Of a stretch of 64,000 nucleotides of DNA, positions 11,415-21,555 are shown one piece after another. Under the pieces are notes generated by a model. It did not search any database. It was not told the origin of the DNA and saw only the letters and a program-made list of their open reading frames with translations. Both the position numbers and the translations under genes were made by a program. How positions within the stretch are numbered: position 1 is the first letter of the stretch; each line of letters starts with the position of its first letter. This stretch comes from Plectosphaerella cucumerina (lineage: Eukaryota; Ascomycota; Sordariomycetes; Glomerellales; Plectosphaerellaceae). The stretch lies in NCBI GenBank assembly GCA_020746995.1, contig JAGPXD010000002.1, positions 4,030,001 through 4,094,000 on the forward strand, written 5' to 3'.

Positions 11415-11738
11415 TCAGCGTGGTTGGAAAAGGGTCAAGGTTGGTAGCAGTCGCGCACTCTTGTCGCCAATCGACTTTGCCCCGCGATGCGAGCAGCCGG
11501 GCCAACAGCACGGTCGGCGCTTGCCTTCGACCAGCTCCTCCACTGCGCGACCGATGCGGCGTTCGCGCGTCTTCTGCTGCTTCGCTGCGTCGATCCAGCA
11601 GATGAATTCGTTTCGAGCGAGGGCTGTGATGTCGAGCCACGCCGCCTGGGCCGTCTCGTCCTCTCGAATTGCCAGATTGAGGTCATCGGGCAGTTCGTGG
11701 CAGACCCCGCCCGGAAGGGTCTTGGTGTTTGTCGCCAT
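11415..11738 (-). CDS. small YdeI/OmpD-associated (OmdA-like) protein
   Basis: This intronless frame of 107 residues lies 290 bp upstream of the HET gene on the same strand. The segment ELPDDLNLAIREDETAQAAW, then LARNEFICWIDAAKQQKTR and RRIGRAVEELVEGKR, matches the short helical domain called bacteriocin-protection, YdeI or OmpD-associated. This occurs in bacteria and in many fungi as proteins of about 100 residues; its role in fungi is unknown. A Cys-rich end (RPCCWPGC) follows. I chose the ATG at 11738; the open frame extends three bases further only through a GTG. The bacterial-looking distribution would fit transfer, but codon use is not obviously different from the neighbours. Confidence 0.72.
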   Translation of the reverse strand: MATNTKTLPGGVCHELPDDLNLAIREDETAQAAWLDITALARNEFICWIDAAKQQKTRERRIGRAVEELVEGKRRPCCWPGCSHRGAKSIGDKSARLLPTLTLFQPR

Positions 11739-12160
11739 CACGTCGTGCAGTGATTGATTCCGTCTGTTCCGGGATGAAGTGTAGACATCAGAGTATTCGG
11801 TGGTGTCTGGAGTGTTGTGGTTATGGATTCGAGTTCGAGGTACAACGAGGTCAAAATGAGACAGGAGCCTGCAGTTGCCTGGGTGAACAATTGCGCGTCT
11901 CGGCAGGCGAAGGATTCACACGGGCCAAGGTATAGGGCAGGTCAAGATCAGACCCAGGCATTGGACGCCCCAAGGGACATGGGGGAGAGTCGGTGTCATG
12001 TCCGCGATCAAAAAGGAAGCGACTTCGAATTGCAACCATGTTGGTTTGAATGAAGACTGACCTCCAGCTGCTCGAGAGCGGTCGGGGAGAGGATCTTGGG
12101 AAATTTGGTGCAAGGGGTCGGAGGTCATAGTTTGCGCATTCGTTGGATTCTTCATTGACA
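11739..12160. other. intergenic
   Basis: This is the putative promoter of the OmdA-like gene on the minus strand and sequence leading to the tRNA-Gly. No coding signal was seen. Confidence 0.45.
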
Positions 12161-12232
12161 GCGGCTATGGTGTAGTGGTTAGCATTAATGATTTCCATTC
12201 ATTAGAGCCTGGTTCGATTCCTGGTGGCCGCA
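12161..12232 (+). tRNA. tRNA-Gly(TCC)
   Basis: The 72-nt cloverleaf has acceptor GCGGCTA/TGGCCGC with discriminator A. The anticodon stem AATGA/TCATT has loop TTTCCAT, giving anticodon TCC. The T loop is TTCGATT. There is no intron. Confidence 0.9.
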
Positions 12233-12338
12233 TCCTTTTTGCCCTTTCAAACTGCCTCACATCAATACCCCCTTCCACCTCTGTGACTTCCACTCGTGCA
12301 TGCTAGTATCTCCCAAGCTTTAGATGCATCTACTGCCT

Positions 12339-12373
12339 CTGGTGGTAAAATTTATTGCCCCTGGTGGTAAAAT
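12339..12373. repeat. short direct repeat, period 22
   Basis: The 13-mer CTGGTGGTAAAAT occurs at 12339-12351 and again at 12361-12373. It lies between tRNA-Gly and the 3' end of the membrane-protein gene. It is too short to assign a role. Confidence 0.7.
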
Positions 12374-12401
12374 ATCTCTGATATACAGGGGCTTTATCTA
12401 C

Positions 12402-13696
12402 CTAAGCTGCCCGCGGAGCTGGGCTTCGGACGCCCGACGCTCGATGACCCGTCCTCGTCGACATCTCGTAACTGTCGCCTGCACCGCCTTCCAACTGTGC
12501 TGCACCTCGCTCCTCCGCCCCGTATGCTACTGAAACTTCCGTAGTCCGCATGATGCCCATGTTCATTTGTTTCTGTGCGGCCAGTATGCTTCGGTCGCTC
12601 CCGGCGTCTTCGTTTGCTTCCAAGTAGGCATCGTGCGGGTCTTGCGGTGCGCGTTGGATGCAGGCCTCGATCTGGACCTGCGCGTTGCCTGATCTCAGAT
12701 AGGCGTCGGCTACTTTTGAAGATGATTTCTTGGAGTAGCCGCCGGTGCGGACGACATCGCGGAAGAGGACTCGGATAATGGGCACTGACGCGGCTGCAAT
12801 CGTGGAAGCCGGCTCGGCAAATGAGAGGATCCAAAATCGCCTAACGGTTTTCATGACTACATAGAGGTGAGGTACCGTTAGTTTTTTTGAGTCGAACAGT
12901 GGTAGTGGTGGTCAACTTACACGCTGGCTTCAGGGGGTCCAACATCAAGGTGCTCTGGGCAATTTTGAGGATTGCAATGATCCCTGCCCTAAGAGCAATG
13001 TTAGCATTTTTCCAGAACGAGAATGAAAGAGAAACCGGCGACTTACAAGATGCCAAAGCTCATGGCTACACCAAAGTTGATCTTTTCTGCCCTGGCCATG
13101 TTCAGGCTCAGCACCACTCGCCATGGCATGCCGGCAAGAATGAAGTCGGTCACAGCCGGAAGACCTAGATCACAGTCAACATTTATTTGTGCATCCAAGA
13201 GGCAACAGACGGGCGGCTTACTGGAAGTTGCAATGTTGAAATAGCCCGTATTGGCCTGGTCCCAACACGCGCCGGGCAGAGCATGCAGCGATGGGTTCCC
13301 GCAGATCGGGCGCCAAAGGACAACGGCGTGGATTGGCAAGGCAATACTGACGACGGCGATAATGAACCAGATGACGCCGAACGAGATCTTGCCCAGCAGC
13401 AGCGAGAGAAGGTGGCAACTGTGCGCCAGCGGCATCAGAAGCGTCATCAACACCGGGTCGGTTGTGGTCAAGTCTGGTGACATGTGGCTTAGGTGGATGG
13501 CATGAGAGAGGCATCCAGCTCCGGCGATGAGGAGTGCACAGCTCAGAACGAGGAGGCCATCGTCCCACAAGAACTTTCGGCCTTCGGTCGTGCGATAGTA
13601 GATTCGCACGCCGAGGAGAATGGTCGCGATGGCCACCATGGGCCACACGGACCCGTTGACTGTCCCCTTGGCATCTGCAATCGGTTCCCAGTTCAT
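12402..13696 (-). CDS. fungal rhodopsin-domain integral membrane protein
   Basis: Four exons (13222-13696, 13047-13164, 12921-12988, 12402-12856) join in frame to 371 residues. The profile is seven hydrophobic helices, starting with VWPMVAIATILLGVRIYYRT and including LGKISFGVIWFIIAVVSI. After ICGNPSLHALPGACWDQ comes the FILAGMPWRVVLSLNM segment typical of the fungal rhodopsin-domain family related to Pth11, but without a CFEM module. The C-terminal 130 residues are a soluble tail with Arg/Ser/Ala-rich sequence. Function is unknown; these proteins are plasma-membrane candidates for sensing. The third intron is assigned with donor GTAAGT at 12920 because the alternative one base pair earlier would create an immediate stop. 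Confidence 0.85.
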
Positions 13697-15267
13697 CGTG
13701 TCTTTGTCGAAAGTTACAGAAAGATAGGAACAAACGCCTACTTGCCCCAAAACAAAATCAACGCCGGCATCACAGAAGTATTATGGAAGCCGGAGGTAAA
13801 CGACATGTGCTTTCCAAGTTTTGCCTCCTACTTGTCCTCTCTTGACGCAGGATCACCAACATCATCTTGACCCTCAGGGTTGTTGACACAGTCTTTTAAC
13901 TTGCAGCTTGGCGACAGACCCCCAGGAGTTCTGCAGACGAAGCCTGTCGCGCAAGATTCATGCCAAGGTCAGCATGCAGGTGCTTTGAAAGCGAAAGCGA
14001 GAATTCTTGTTCTACAACTGGGGCGGGATGGATCCGAGTGGATGCAGGTCTGGGGACGATGTTGCTGCAAGGGGCGCCGATATTAATGACTCCAGGTCTG
14101 GCTCTACGCGAGGCGGGGGCAAGACAGTATCATGAGTCGATGACAAGTGATTTGTCTACCATGTCTCCTGGTCGAGGTTTTCACCCCCGGAGCAAATACG
14201 ATGCGCATTATCATGGTCCATCTCTGCAGGAAAACAATGCCCGAGTCACTCTGAAACGTTGGGAATGGAAGCCAGTTACGTCTAACTAGAACGTAACTAC
14301 CTTGATAAAAGTAAGAAGCCACCATAATTTTTCGTTGCTGTAGGCATGAAGTTCCATGTTGCCACATGCTGTTGGGTCCGTGAGGGAAGGACCTGGTAAG
14401 CCTTTGGCCAAGCGCCAACAGCCATCCCACTCGAAACTGCATTACCCCAGTCGACAAGGAGATGGAGTTCTTCGCGGACCCAGGAACCAGATCCCCGGCG
14501 CTAGGGAGGCGATTAGCACCAACGGCCGAGATGACCTGGATCCTGGTTGTTCGGGAAGCTAACAGGTTAAATGACCTGATCCTTGTGCCAACGCCCTTCT
14601 CCGAGGTGAGGTAGAGAGCCGATTTAACAGACAGTGCAATGCCATTGCATATGTCAAACTTAAGATCGAATGATCGAGAATTTATTTGTTTCCACAATGC
14701 CCAAAACGTCAAGTCTTCTTCAATTTACATTGGGTGAAGTGTAAAGGTCATGATCGTGGCCGGTCAATCGAATACCCCGGACAAATCAACCTCGAGCTGC
14801 GCCTCATGAGTTGTAAGAGGGGGCATTTAACAGCGTCGAGCATGCACGGCAGCGGGGCCTCTGCGGACTTCCTGGGAGAACCAGGCTCCTGGCTCGGTTC
14901 TGTGCCTCTCCTCTGCATGCAGAAGCTGCCGGTATTCAGGGGAAGAATCAGCAACTCGGCCCGGCTGCCAAGCGGTCAGCTACTCTGGGCAAGCTCCAAG
15001 GATTCCAGACGTGGCACTCTTCATCGGGTCTTTGACAGACACTAGTTCCAGGGAGAAATCTCGCTAATGCATGATAGCATAAGTGTGGCCCATGATTTTG
15101 AGAGCCGCCTCGGTCCGGAGGTATATACACGGCGAGTCCGCTGCCATTGCTTTCGTGCATGCCGCTTTTTGGACAACCTATTTCAGGCGACATTCTCGCC
15201 ATCACACTCTTTTCAAGTGTTTCCAGGGTTTCTTTTGGCATTTGATTATTTGAAATCTCCTAGCACA
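13697..15267. other. intergenic, 1.57 kb
   Basis: The longest open frame here (minus strand, 14104-14712) shows no recognisable motif and composition typical of non-coding DNA. The right end is the promoter of the secreted FAD oxidoreductase. No RNA gene was found. Confidence 0.5.
15122..15127 (+). promoter_or_regulatory. TATA box of FAD oxidoreductase gene
   Basis: TATATA lies about 140 bp before the ATG at 15268, a normal distance for fungal genes. Confidence 0.45.
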
Positions 15268-16935
15268 ATGGTTGCGATCTCCAGCGTTGCTGCTTTCGCG
15301 GCCCTTGCGAGCACCTCGCTCGCCAAGAAGACGGGGATCCCGGCGGTGAGTGTCCCATGCACACCACCCGAATTAGAATCTGACTCGGACATCATAGTGC
15401 GATGCCCTGATCGACGCGGGCCTTGGGAACCTCGTTCTCAATCCCACCGGTCCCAATGGCGCCTACATCGACAGTGTCAACTCCTACTATGGAGCCGGCT
15501 CGAGACAGCTGCGGCCGTACTGCATTCTGCAACCAGAGACCGCCGAGGATGTCTCCAAGGCTGTCAAGGCTCTGTCGGCTCTTAGCGGCGCCGGAAAGTC
15601 GGACATTGCCGTCCGGGGTCGTGGTCATGGGCATGGAGAAAACAACAACATCAACCAGGGCGTCACCATTGACCTGGGCAGGATGAACGAAACCACCATC
15701 CAGACGTCCTCGTGTAACCAGACGGTAAGCTGGGACTCGACCTCATCAGAAACTCGAACATGAACTGACTTACTTTTCCAGATTGCTGCCGTCGGCGCTG
15801 GTTCCGAGTTGGCTGGGCCAGCTGTCGAGGCGGAGAAGCACAATCTCACCGTTGCCAGCGGTCGCGTAGGCAACGTCGGAGTGGCCGGACTGACCCTGGG
15901 CTTTGGCATGGGCTTCATGACTGGTCATCTTGGCTTTGCATACGATAGTGTGGTCAACTATGAGATCGTCCTTTCCAACGGCGACATCGTCGAAGCGAAT
16001 CGCAACGAGAATCCCGACCTCTTCAAGGCCCTGAAGGGCGGCGGCAGCAACTTTGGCGTCGTCACCCGCTTCGACTTCAAGACCCACCCTGTCAAGAATG
16101 TTTATGGAGGACTTATGTTCCATCCGTGGTCGTACAGGGAGCAGCTTGCCGACAGCATGATCAAGGTCATCGGCGAGATCGAGGAGAACCACGATGACAG
16201 CCAGTTCATCATGTACATGAACCACCCCGGTGCCCCCGAGCCCGTCGTCGGCAACATGATCATGAACCTTCATGGCCGCGACGATACCCCGCTCAACCTC
16301 GCCGCGAATGAGATGGACAAGATTGTGGACATGGGGGCTCACAGCACCATGGCCGAGTTCCTCAACGCCTACCACGACCCGGGCGACAGCTTGTAAGTAC
16401 GTCTCAAACCATTGGGAAACGCTTTCTGACAAGATGCAGCAATGCCTGGCACACCACCATCTTCCACAACGAGAGACGCCTCCTCGACAAGGTGGCCGAC
16501 ATCTTCCTCGAGGTCGTCGCGGACACCAAGCGCGCGTTCCCCGAGAGCTCGGCTACCATCATCTTCGTTTTGCAGCTCATGCCCAAATTCTACGGCACAC
16601 AGCCCGGCACCGGAAACGTGCTTGGCCTCGACAAGACCCTGGACGCCGATTCGATCATCCTGGCGGCAGAGGCTGGCGCCGCGACCCTCGAGGAGCGTGC
16701 CTTCTTCACCACTCGCCTGGCCAAGGTTATCGTCGATGTCGAGGAATACGCCAAGTCGGTGGATGGATACGTGCCCTACAAGTACATGAACTACGCCGAC
16801 CCCAGCCAGGATATCTTCAGCTCGTACGGGGCGGACAACGTTGCGTTCCTCAAGCGCGTGGCCAGGGAGTACGATCCGGCCGGGTTCTTCCAGACAAGGG
16901 TCACAGGCGGATTCAAGCTGTCCAATGTTCAGTAG
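15268..16935 (+). CDS. secreted FAD-linked oxidoreductase (PCMH/BBE type)
   Basis: Exons 15268-15345, 15398-15724, 15782-16392 and 16440-16935 encode 503 residues. An N-terminal signal peptide (about residues 1-19, MVAISSVAAFAALASTSLA) is followed by the FAD-binding PCMH domain: QPETAEDVSKAVKAL, then RGRGHGHGENNNINQG, then VGNVGVAGLTLGFGMGF. The VGNVGVAGLTLGFG stretch contacts the flavin in this family. LFKALKGGGSNFGVVTRF is another family hallmark. The C-terminal YDPAGFFQTRVTGGFKL is the berberine-bridge-like end. Such enzymes oxidise sugars, alcohols or secondary metabolites with oxygen as acceptor; the substrate is unknown. Asn-X-Thr sites are consistent with secretion. Confidence 0.92.
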
Positions 16936-17131
16936 ATGGGGGAGGATTCATGGCACAAGGATGCATAAAGAGAGCCGAAAGTCGGGCAACAGGGTTATGA
17001 TTGAGACCTGGACTGCTTCGCGCGTGACTGCAGTGCAATATTAAGCAACCCTCTGCCATTTCTCGAGACCAAATCGCATCCACTAGACGGCCCCCTGGGG
17101 CCGAGGAGAACCAGCACAGGAGGTCTGTGAC

Positions 17132-19498
17132 TCAGCGACGTTCAGGCAGATTGTACATGCGCTCCTCTGCCTCGCGTTCCTTCTTGAGGCACTCGCGCCT
17201 GTCGTTTTTAGGGCACGGAATTCCGGGGCCTCGAGACCGCTTCTGGACCGTCTTGGCCATGCCGTTATCTGCAAAGGGCTCGGCCTTGAACCAAGGCTTG
17301 GACTTCTTGGGAACCACCGGGCGGGGCGGCTTGGGAGGGTTGGGGAGCTGCGAGGTCAGGGTCGGTGTGCTGGTGGTCGCGGTGGTCGTGGTGGTCGTGG
17401 TAGTCGTTGGCACGTCAGCCTTGGTCTTGACCTGCCAGTCGAGCTCCTGGTAGCCAGCTACGGGCGTCGGCGCTGGCGCATCGTCGACCTTGACGCGCCA
17501 GTCGAGTTCCTGGTGGCCGGGAACAGGTGTCTCAGTCTTGGCCGAAGGAGCTTCCTGGTCAAGGTCGCGCTTCTCCTTCTTCGAGTCCTTCTCCTCCTTC
17601 TTTTCCTCCGAAACAGTTTCCGAAACCTGCGGGATCGTCATGATCTGGTCCTGGAACTCGTTCTCGGCGAGGACAATGTCGGAACGCTTGTCGCAGTCGT
17701 GTGTGCATTCAATCTTCAAGTTGAGGGCGACATTTCCCTTTTCGTCCGCAGTTGAGGGAGTCTTCTTGTCGGTCTTCTCCTTCTTCGACTGCTTCTTGGG
17801 CGACTGGGTCTCAGGCTTCTTGGGCTTTTCGACGTTAGTTTCTTCGTTCTTGACCTTCTCTTCGACCATGTTCTCCTCGGGCTTGCTCTTCTTGTCTTCG
17901 ACCTTGTTCTCTTCGGGCTTCCTCTTGTCGCCCAACTTCTTGGACAATGTGAAGTGGATTTCCTCTTCCATGCCGTCCCCTTCTCCGCTGCCGTCCGACG
18001 AGTTGGAGGTGTTGCCACCCTTCTTGATCCTCTTGATCTCAAGCTGTTCTTCTGGGCCGCCTTCCTTTCGGTCGTCAACAGCCGCAGGCTTGGACTCCTT
18101 TTGATCATCGGTTTTGGGTTCCTCGACTTTCTTGGGAACTTCAGCCTTGCTGGAGGCTTCCTCTTTCTTGGTGGCTTCCTCTTTCTCGGGGGCTTCCTCC
18201 TTTTTGAGGGCTTCTTCCGGCTCCTCTTTCTTGGAGGCTTCTTTTTTCGTGGGGGCTTTGTCCTTCTTTGGAGCTTTGGCAGGCGCCTCCTCTTCAATGA
18301 CCTCCTCTTCGGCAACCTTCTCCTCCTCCCCTGGCTTCTTCTCCTCTTCCGCTTCTTCGTCCGCCGGCTTGAGGTTCGGGTTGCTTACCTTTTTGGATGT
18401 CTTCTTGCTGTCCTTGTTCGGCTTTTCGAAATCCTTATTGTCGGCAGGCTCTTCTTTAGCCTCGGCAACTTCTTCCACTTTGACGTCCTCCTTAGGGTCG
18501 GCCTTCTTGGGTTTCTTCTTCGGAGAGAGCTTGAGACGCTGCATTTTGCTCTTCGCCTTGGTGTTCGCCTTGCTCTTCTGGGCCTTGATCTTCAACTTCA
18601 TCTTGCTTTCGAGATAGCCCATCTTCTTCTTGCGTAGGGATTCAAGCCTGAGGTACTTCTTCTCTGCCCTTGCGAGGGCGCCCGAGTGGTTCTTTCCGGC
18701 GTCGTCGCCGGTCAGCTTCCGGTACTCCTTGCGCAGCTTCTTGACAAGCATGTATTGCTTCTTGATCTTTTTTTCGAGCCTGTCGAGGGACCAGCTTCTC
18801 AGCGGATCCCTGCTCGTCCGCGTGGTGGCTGGCTGGACACCGGCGGGCTTGGCAGTGGCGGGCTGAACGGTGGGGGGATGGACGATAGTGACGGGCTCGA
18901 CGGTGGTGTCGGTCTCGACGTCTGTGTCGGGCTCGACCGGCTCCTCATCCGCAGACTCAGAAGTGTCTTCGTTAGAGACACTGCGCTTGTAGTCCTTGGC
19001 CTTGTGCGGCAAAGGACGTCCCTTGTAGGAGGAGTCGTGGCTGGGCGTCGTCTTGTGCTGGCGATGGCCCAATGCGCACATGTGCTGATGAGGCCAGCGA
19101 GCGTCGACAACCTTGCATAGTTGGTTGAAGCACTTATTGTCTAGCTCGGGGTTCCAAGGCTCGCATTGATCCAGGCGGACCTTGCCGTAGGGCTTGGTGC
19201 CGTGGCTTCGATCGTCATGGGCGCGGTCCAGGCTGGGGGAGTTGCTGAAGATCCTGCCACAGTCGAAATCAGGGGTTGCGGCACGAGATGTCTCGCAAAG
19301 CTGCTTGAAGCATCCCACAGTCTCGCCAGTGCTGCAGGGGATATCGATGTGAGTCAAGCCATCCTTGGAGCTGATCTTGTCGAGGTAGTGAGCCAGAGGA
19401 CGGCGCTCAGGCGCCGGAGCCTTCTCTGCTGCATTGAGGTTGAGTGTTCTGCCAAGAGCCACAGAAAGAAGCATGGGGGCAAAGAGGAGGGTCTTCAT
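17132..19498 (-). CDS. large Lys/Glu-rich secreted protein with duplicated cysteine module, unknown function
   Basis: This intronless 788-residue frame begins with a signal peptide (MKTLLFAPMLLSVALG). Residues 55-80 and 112-141 form two related modules: C-x7-CFKQLC-x11-C and C-x10-CFNQLC-x12-C. A long central region (about 220-600) is dominated by Lys and Glu, with runs of KKEE type, and should be extended or coiled. Near the C-terminus, PVPGHQELDWRVK and PVAGYQELDWQVK are tandem copies, followed by a threonine run and a Pro-rich stretch. A last cysteine pair lies in IPCPKNDRRECLKK. Several KR sites could be cut by Kex2. I do not recognise the family. It could be a cell-wall or effector-type protein; the CF-x-QLC modules are probably disulfide-bonded. 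Confidence 0.8.
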   Translation of the reverse strand: MKTLLFAPMLLSVALGRTLNLNAAEKAPAPERRPLAHYLDKISSKDGLTHIDIPCSTGETVGCFKQLCETSRAATPDFDCGRIFSNSPSLDRAHDDRSHGTKPYGKVRLDQCEPWNPELDNKCFNQLCKVVDARWPHQHMCALGHRQHKTTPSHDSSYKGRPLPHKAKDYKRSVSNEDTSESADEEPVEPDTDVETDTTVEPVTIVHPPTVQPATAKPAGVQPATTRTSRDPLRSWSLDRLEKKIKKQYMLVKKLRKEYRKLTGDDAGKNHSGALARAEKKYLRLESLRKKKMGYLESKMKLKIKAQKSKANTKAKSKMQRLKLSPKKKPKKADPKEDVKVEEVAEAKEEPADNKDFEKPNKDSKKTSKKVSNPNLKPADEEAEEEKKPGEEEKVAEEEVIEEEAPAKAPKKDKAPTKKEASKKEEPEEALKKEEAPEKEEATKKEEASSKAEVPKKVEEPKTDDQKESKPAAVDDRKEGGPEEQLEIKRIKKGGNTSNSSDGSGEGDGMEEEIHFTLSKKLGDKRKPEENKVEDKKSKPEENMVEEKVKNEETNVEKPKKPETQSPKKQSKKEKTDKKTPSTADEKGNVALNLKIECTHDCDKRSDIVLAENEFQDQIMTIPQVSETVSEEKKEEKDSKKEKRDLDQEAPSAKTETPVPGHQELDWRVKVDDAPAPTPVAGYQELDWQVKTKADVPTTTTTTTTTATTSTPTLTSQLPNPPKPPRPVVPKKSKPWFKAEPFADNGMAKTVQKRSRGPGIPCPKNDRRECLKKEREAEERMYNLPERR
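17371..17407. repeat. trinucleotide microsatellite inside the Lys/Glu-rich gene
   Basis: A run of GTC/GTG/GTG-type triplets encodes a threonine tract on the minus strand. It lies between the QELDW repeats and the Pro-rich C-terminal part, and could vary in length between strains. Confidence 0.7.
17426..17527 (-). repeat. two tandem QELDW-type coding repeats
   Basis: Two copies of about 39 nt, 63 nt apart start to start, encode G[HY]QELDW[RQ]VK. Sequence identity at the DNA level is high, suggesting a recent internal duplication. Confidence 0.75.
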
Positions 19499-19737
19499 CT
19501 TGACAGTGTGCCGCCGGCGTCGGCGTCGGCGCGTCGCGTCTCGTTGTCTGATGGGTCCGCCTGAGTGGGAAGCTGAGATACCAAGGCCATCTCGCGTGTT
19601 GTTATTACATTCTCGATGAGAGTAAGAGCTTAAGTACCCCGGAGAGATGGCACAAGATGACGATCGTACGGATCACGGTACGGAGTGATTGTCGCGTGGC
19701 TGCACGGCGGCTTGCTGCGAGTTGCTGTCCCGGATTC

Positions 19738-21255
19738 TCACCCAGATCTCCCACCACCTCCCCACATGTCCCTCCACATCTCCTTCAACCCATAATGGGG
19801 TGCCTTGCTGTCGTAAACTTTGGCGGCGGTGGCTGACCCCTCATTCCCGAACCGATCAGACACTCTGCCCTTCGATAGCCCCCCATCACCACCCGTCAAC
19901 GGCGTAGCGGGCTTCGTTGCCCTCTCCTTGATTGTGCCAGCGATAAGGGGTGCGACTTCTGCGAAGCAGGCTCGGAGCTCCCGGTCGAGTGAAAAGTACG
20001 GCTTCTTGGCAAGTTCTGGTGCCATGAGATTGTACGAACGCGTGAGGGCGTTGATGTGCTCGATCGATAACTCCATGTACGCCTTCTCGGCCTTCTCCCA
20101 GTCTGGATCGCGGAAGACAGTCCCGGAGTACGGGTTCGATGGCGCTGGGTCAGGTGCGCCGTCCCCCGAGTCAATAGCGCCTTGCCTTGGGTTTAACCTT
20201 GCTTCCGCGATGGCATAACCTTCCGCCCTCTGGATCTGGTCCTCGAGCGTGCCGCCCTTTGATGATATCATCCGCGCTGCATGGCGCTTCCACTCGTTTC
20301 GCAACCGAAGTCTGAAGATACGGGCCGCCTTGGTCACGTCTTGCTGCTTCTCGATCCAGGGCGGAACCATATCTTGCTTTTGAATCATTTTGTTGAGGAG
20401 ATACTCGGTCGTGTCGATAAACGGGTTGTCCACCCGGGCGTCTCGCGGGGCAGCGTCTTTCCCACGCGGAATGTTGCGAAACTGGCCGCGGGCAATGGCG
20501 TTCTCGATGCGCTGGTTGGCCAGGGCGGCGATACCTGACACCGTTGCAGGTACAGCGCGCGCCGCAGAGCCGAAACGGTCCCTGAACTCCCTCTTCATCG
20601 CCTCGCGCTCCTCCTCTGTCAGGCCCTTGTCCTTCTGTTTGATGCCCATGTCGGCGTAGGCACCAGCCTGTTCGCGAGCGTTGGCCACGCGCTGACCGAT
20701 GCTCTTCCTCGGACCTGATCGTGGTCTCAAGTCGACGGGGTTGGGAATCTGGTATTTGCCCCGCAATTCTGGCCTCAGTGGCTTTCTCGCATCGTCGAGC
20801 ATGCGGAGGACGGCGTCGGGCTGGGATTCGGTACCGGTCCAGGGCGCGGATGCGCCATACGCCGCGTGGGCGCTCGATAGTGTGGAAGTGTCGGCCTGGG
20901 CAAAAGCGCCAGCGTGTTTTTGACGAAAGTCTGCGGCTTGGACCTTTTCGAGCAACCTGGCCTTCAGCTCCTCCGAGAAGCCCGCGTCCTCGATAGCACG
21001 CCGACCAGATTCACCTCCTGTCAGGAGAGCCTCTTCAGTGGCAGCTTCGAGACGCCTTGTCATGGCGCCCTTGTTGCTGTCCGACGAGTCGATGACGCTC
21101 GGGGCGCTGTGGCGGGCGTTGTCGGGCGCCTCGGTCGGGCTATTGGCTTTTGGCTTTTGAGAGTATCGTCGGTGGCATTGGAGCGCTGGAGCCCGCGCTC
21201 TCCAAGCCTTGAGGCATCTTTGGCAGTTCACTGCCTTCTGAGTCGTAGTCGCCAT
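19738..21255 (-). CDS. mitochondrial DNAJC28-type protein (DUF1992)
   Basis: This intronless 505-residue frame has an Arg-rich, acid-poor N-terminus (RCLKAWRARAPALQCHRRYS) typical of a mitochondrial presequence. The DUF1992 domain, named from DnaJ homologue subfamily C member 28, lies around residues 240-320: ALANQRIENAIARGQF, then NIPRGK, DNPFIDTTEYLLNKM and VPPWIEKQQ. The J domain itself is absent, as in other fungal members. The family is linked to organelle or Golgi functions in animals; the fungal role is not defined. The gene is 482 bp downstream of the oleate hydratase start-to-stop unit on the same strand, with no evident functional link. Confidence 0.88.
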   Translation of the reverse strand: MATTTQKAVNCQRCLKAWRARAPALQCHRRYSQKPKANSPTEAPDNARHSAPSVIDSSDSNKGAMTRRLEAATEEALLTGGESGRRAIEDAGFSEELKARLLEKVQAADFRQKHAGAFAQADTSTLSSAHAAYGASAPWTGTESQPDAVLRMLDDARKPLRPELRGKYQIPNPVDLRPRSGPRKSIGQRVANAREQAGAYADMGIKQKDKGLTEEEREAMKREFRDRFGSAARAVPATVSGIAALANQRIENAIARGQFRNIPRGKDAAPRDARVDNPFIDTTEYLLNKMIQKQDMVPPWIEKQQDVTKAARIFRLRLRNEWKRHAARMISSKGGTLEDQIQRAEGYAIAEARLNPRQGAIDSGDGAPDPAPSNPYSGTVFRDPDWEKAEKAYMELSIEHINALTRSYNLMAPELAKKPYFSLDRELRACFAEVAPLIAGTIKERATKPATPLTGGDGGLSKGRVSDRFGNEGSATAAKVYDSKAPHYGLKEMWRDMWGGGGRSG

Positions 21256-21555
21256 GGCTGGACGTGGTAGAATGGCAAAACCATTGCAGCAAGAGAGACA
21301 CTAGGGGTCGTGTAAGTAGCTAGAGAAAAGTGATGACATCTCGATTGTAATGCGGGATGGAGCTCAGCTCGGGAGATAAGGGAATCACGATAAGGGATCA
21401 TGGATGACTCAGCACCGTCTCGGACGCGGTCTTTGACACTGGACCCCAAAATTGCGAGAGGGGCATTATCCACATCGTTCAGGCACAACACAAGACCCAA
21501 GTCCTGCAGCTTTTCATTCAATTTTGTTCAAGTTGCTCCCTATTCTCTGGCATCA

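Noticed and set aside
14104..14712. 202-residue open frame on the minus strand
   Set aside because: No motif, no signal peptide and no splice context; it lies in intergenic DNA and looks like a chance frame.
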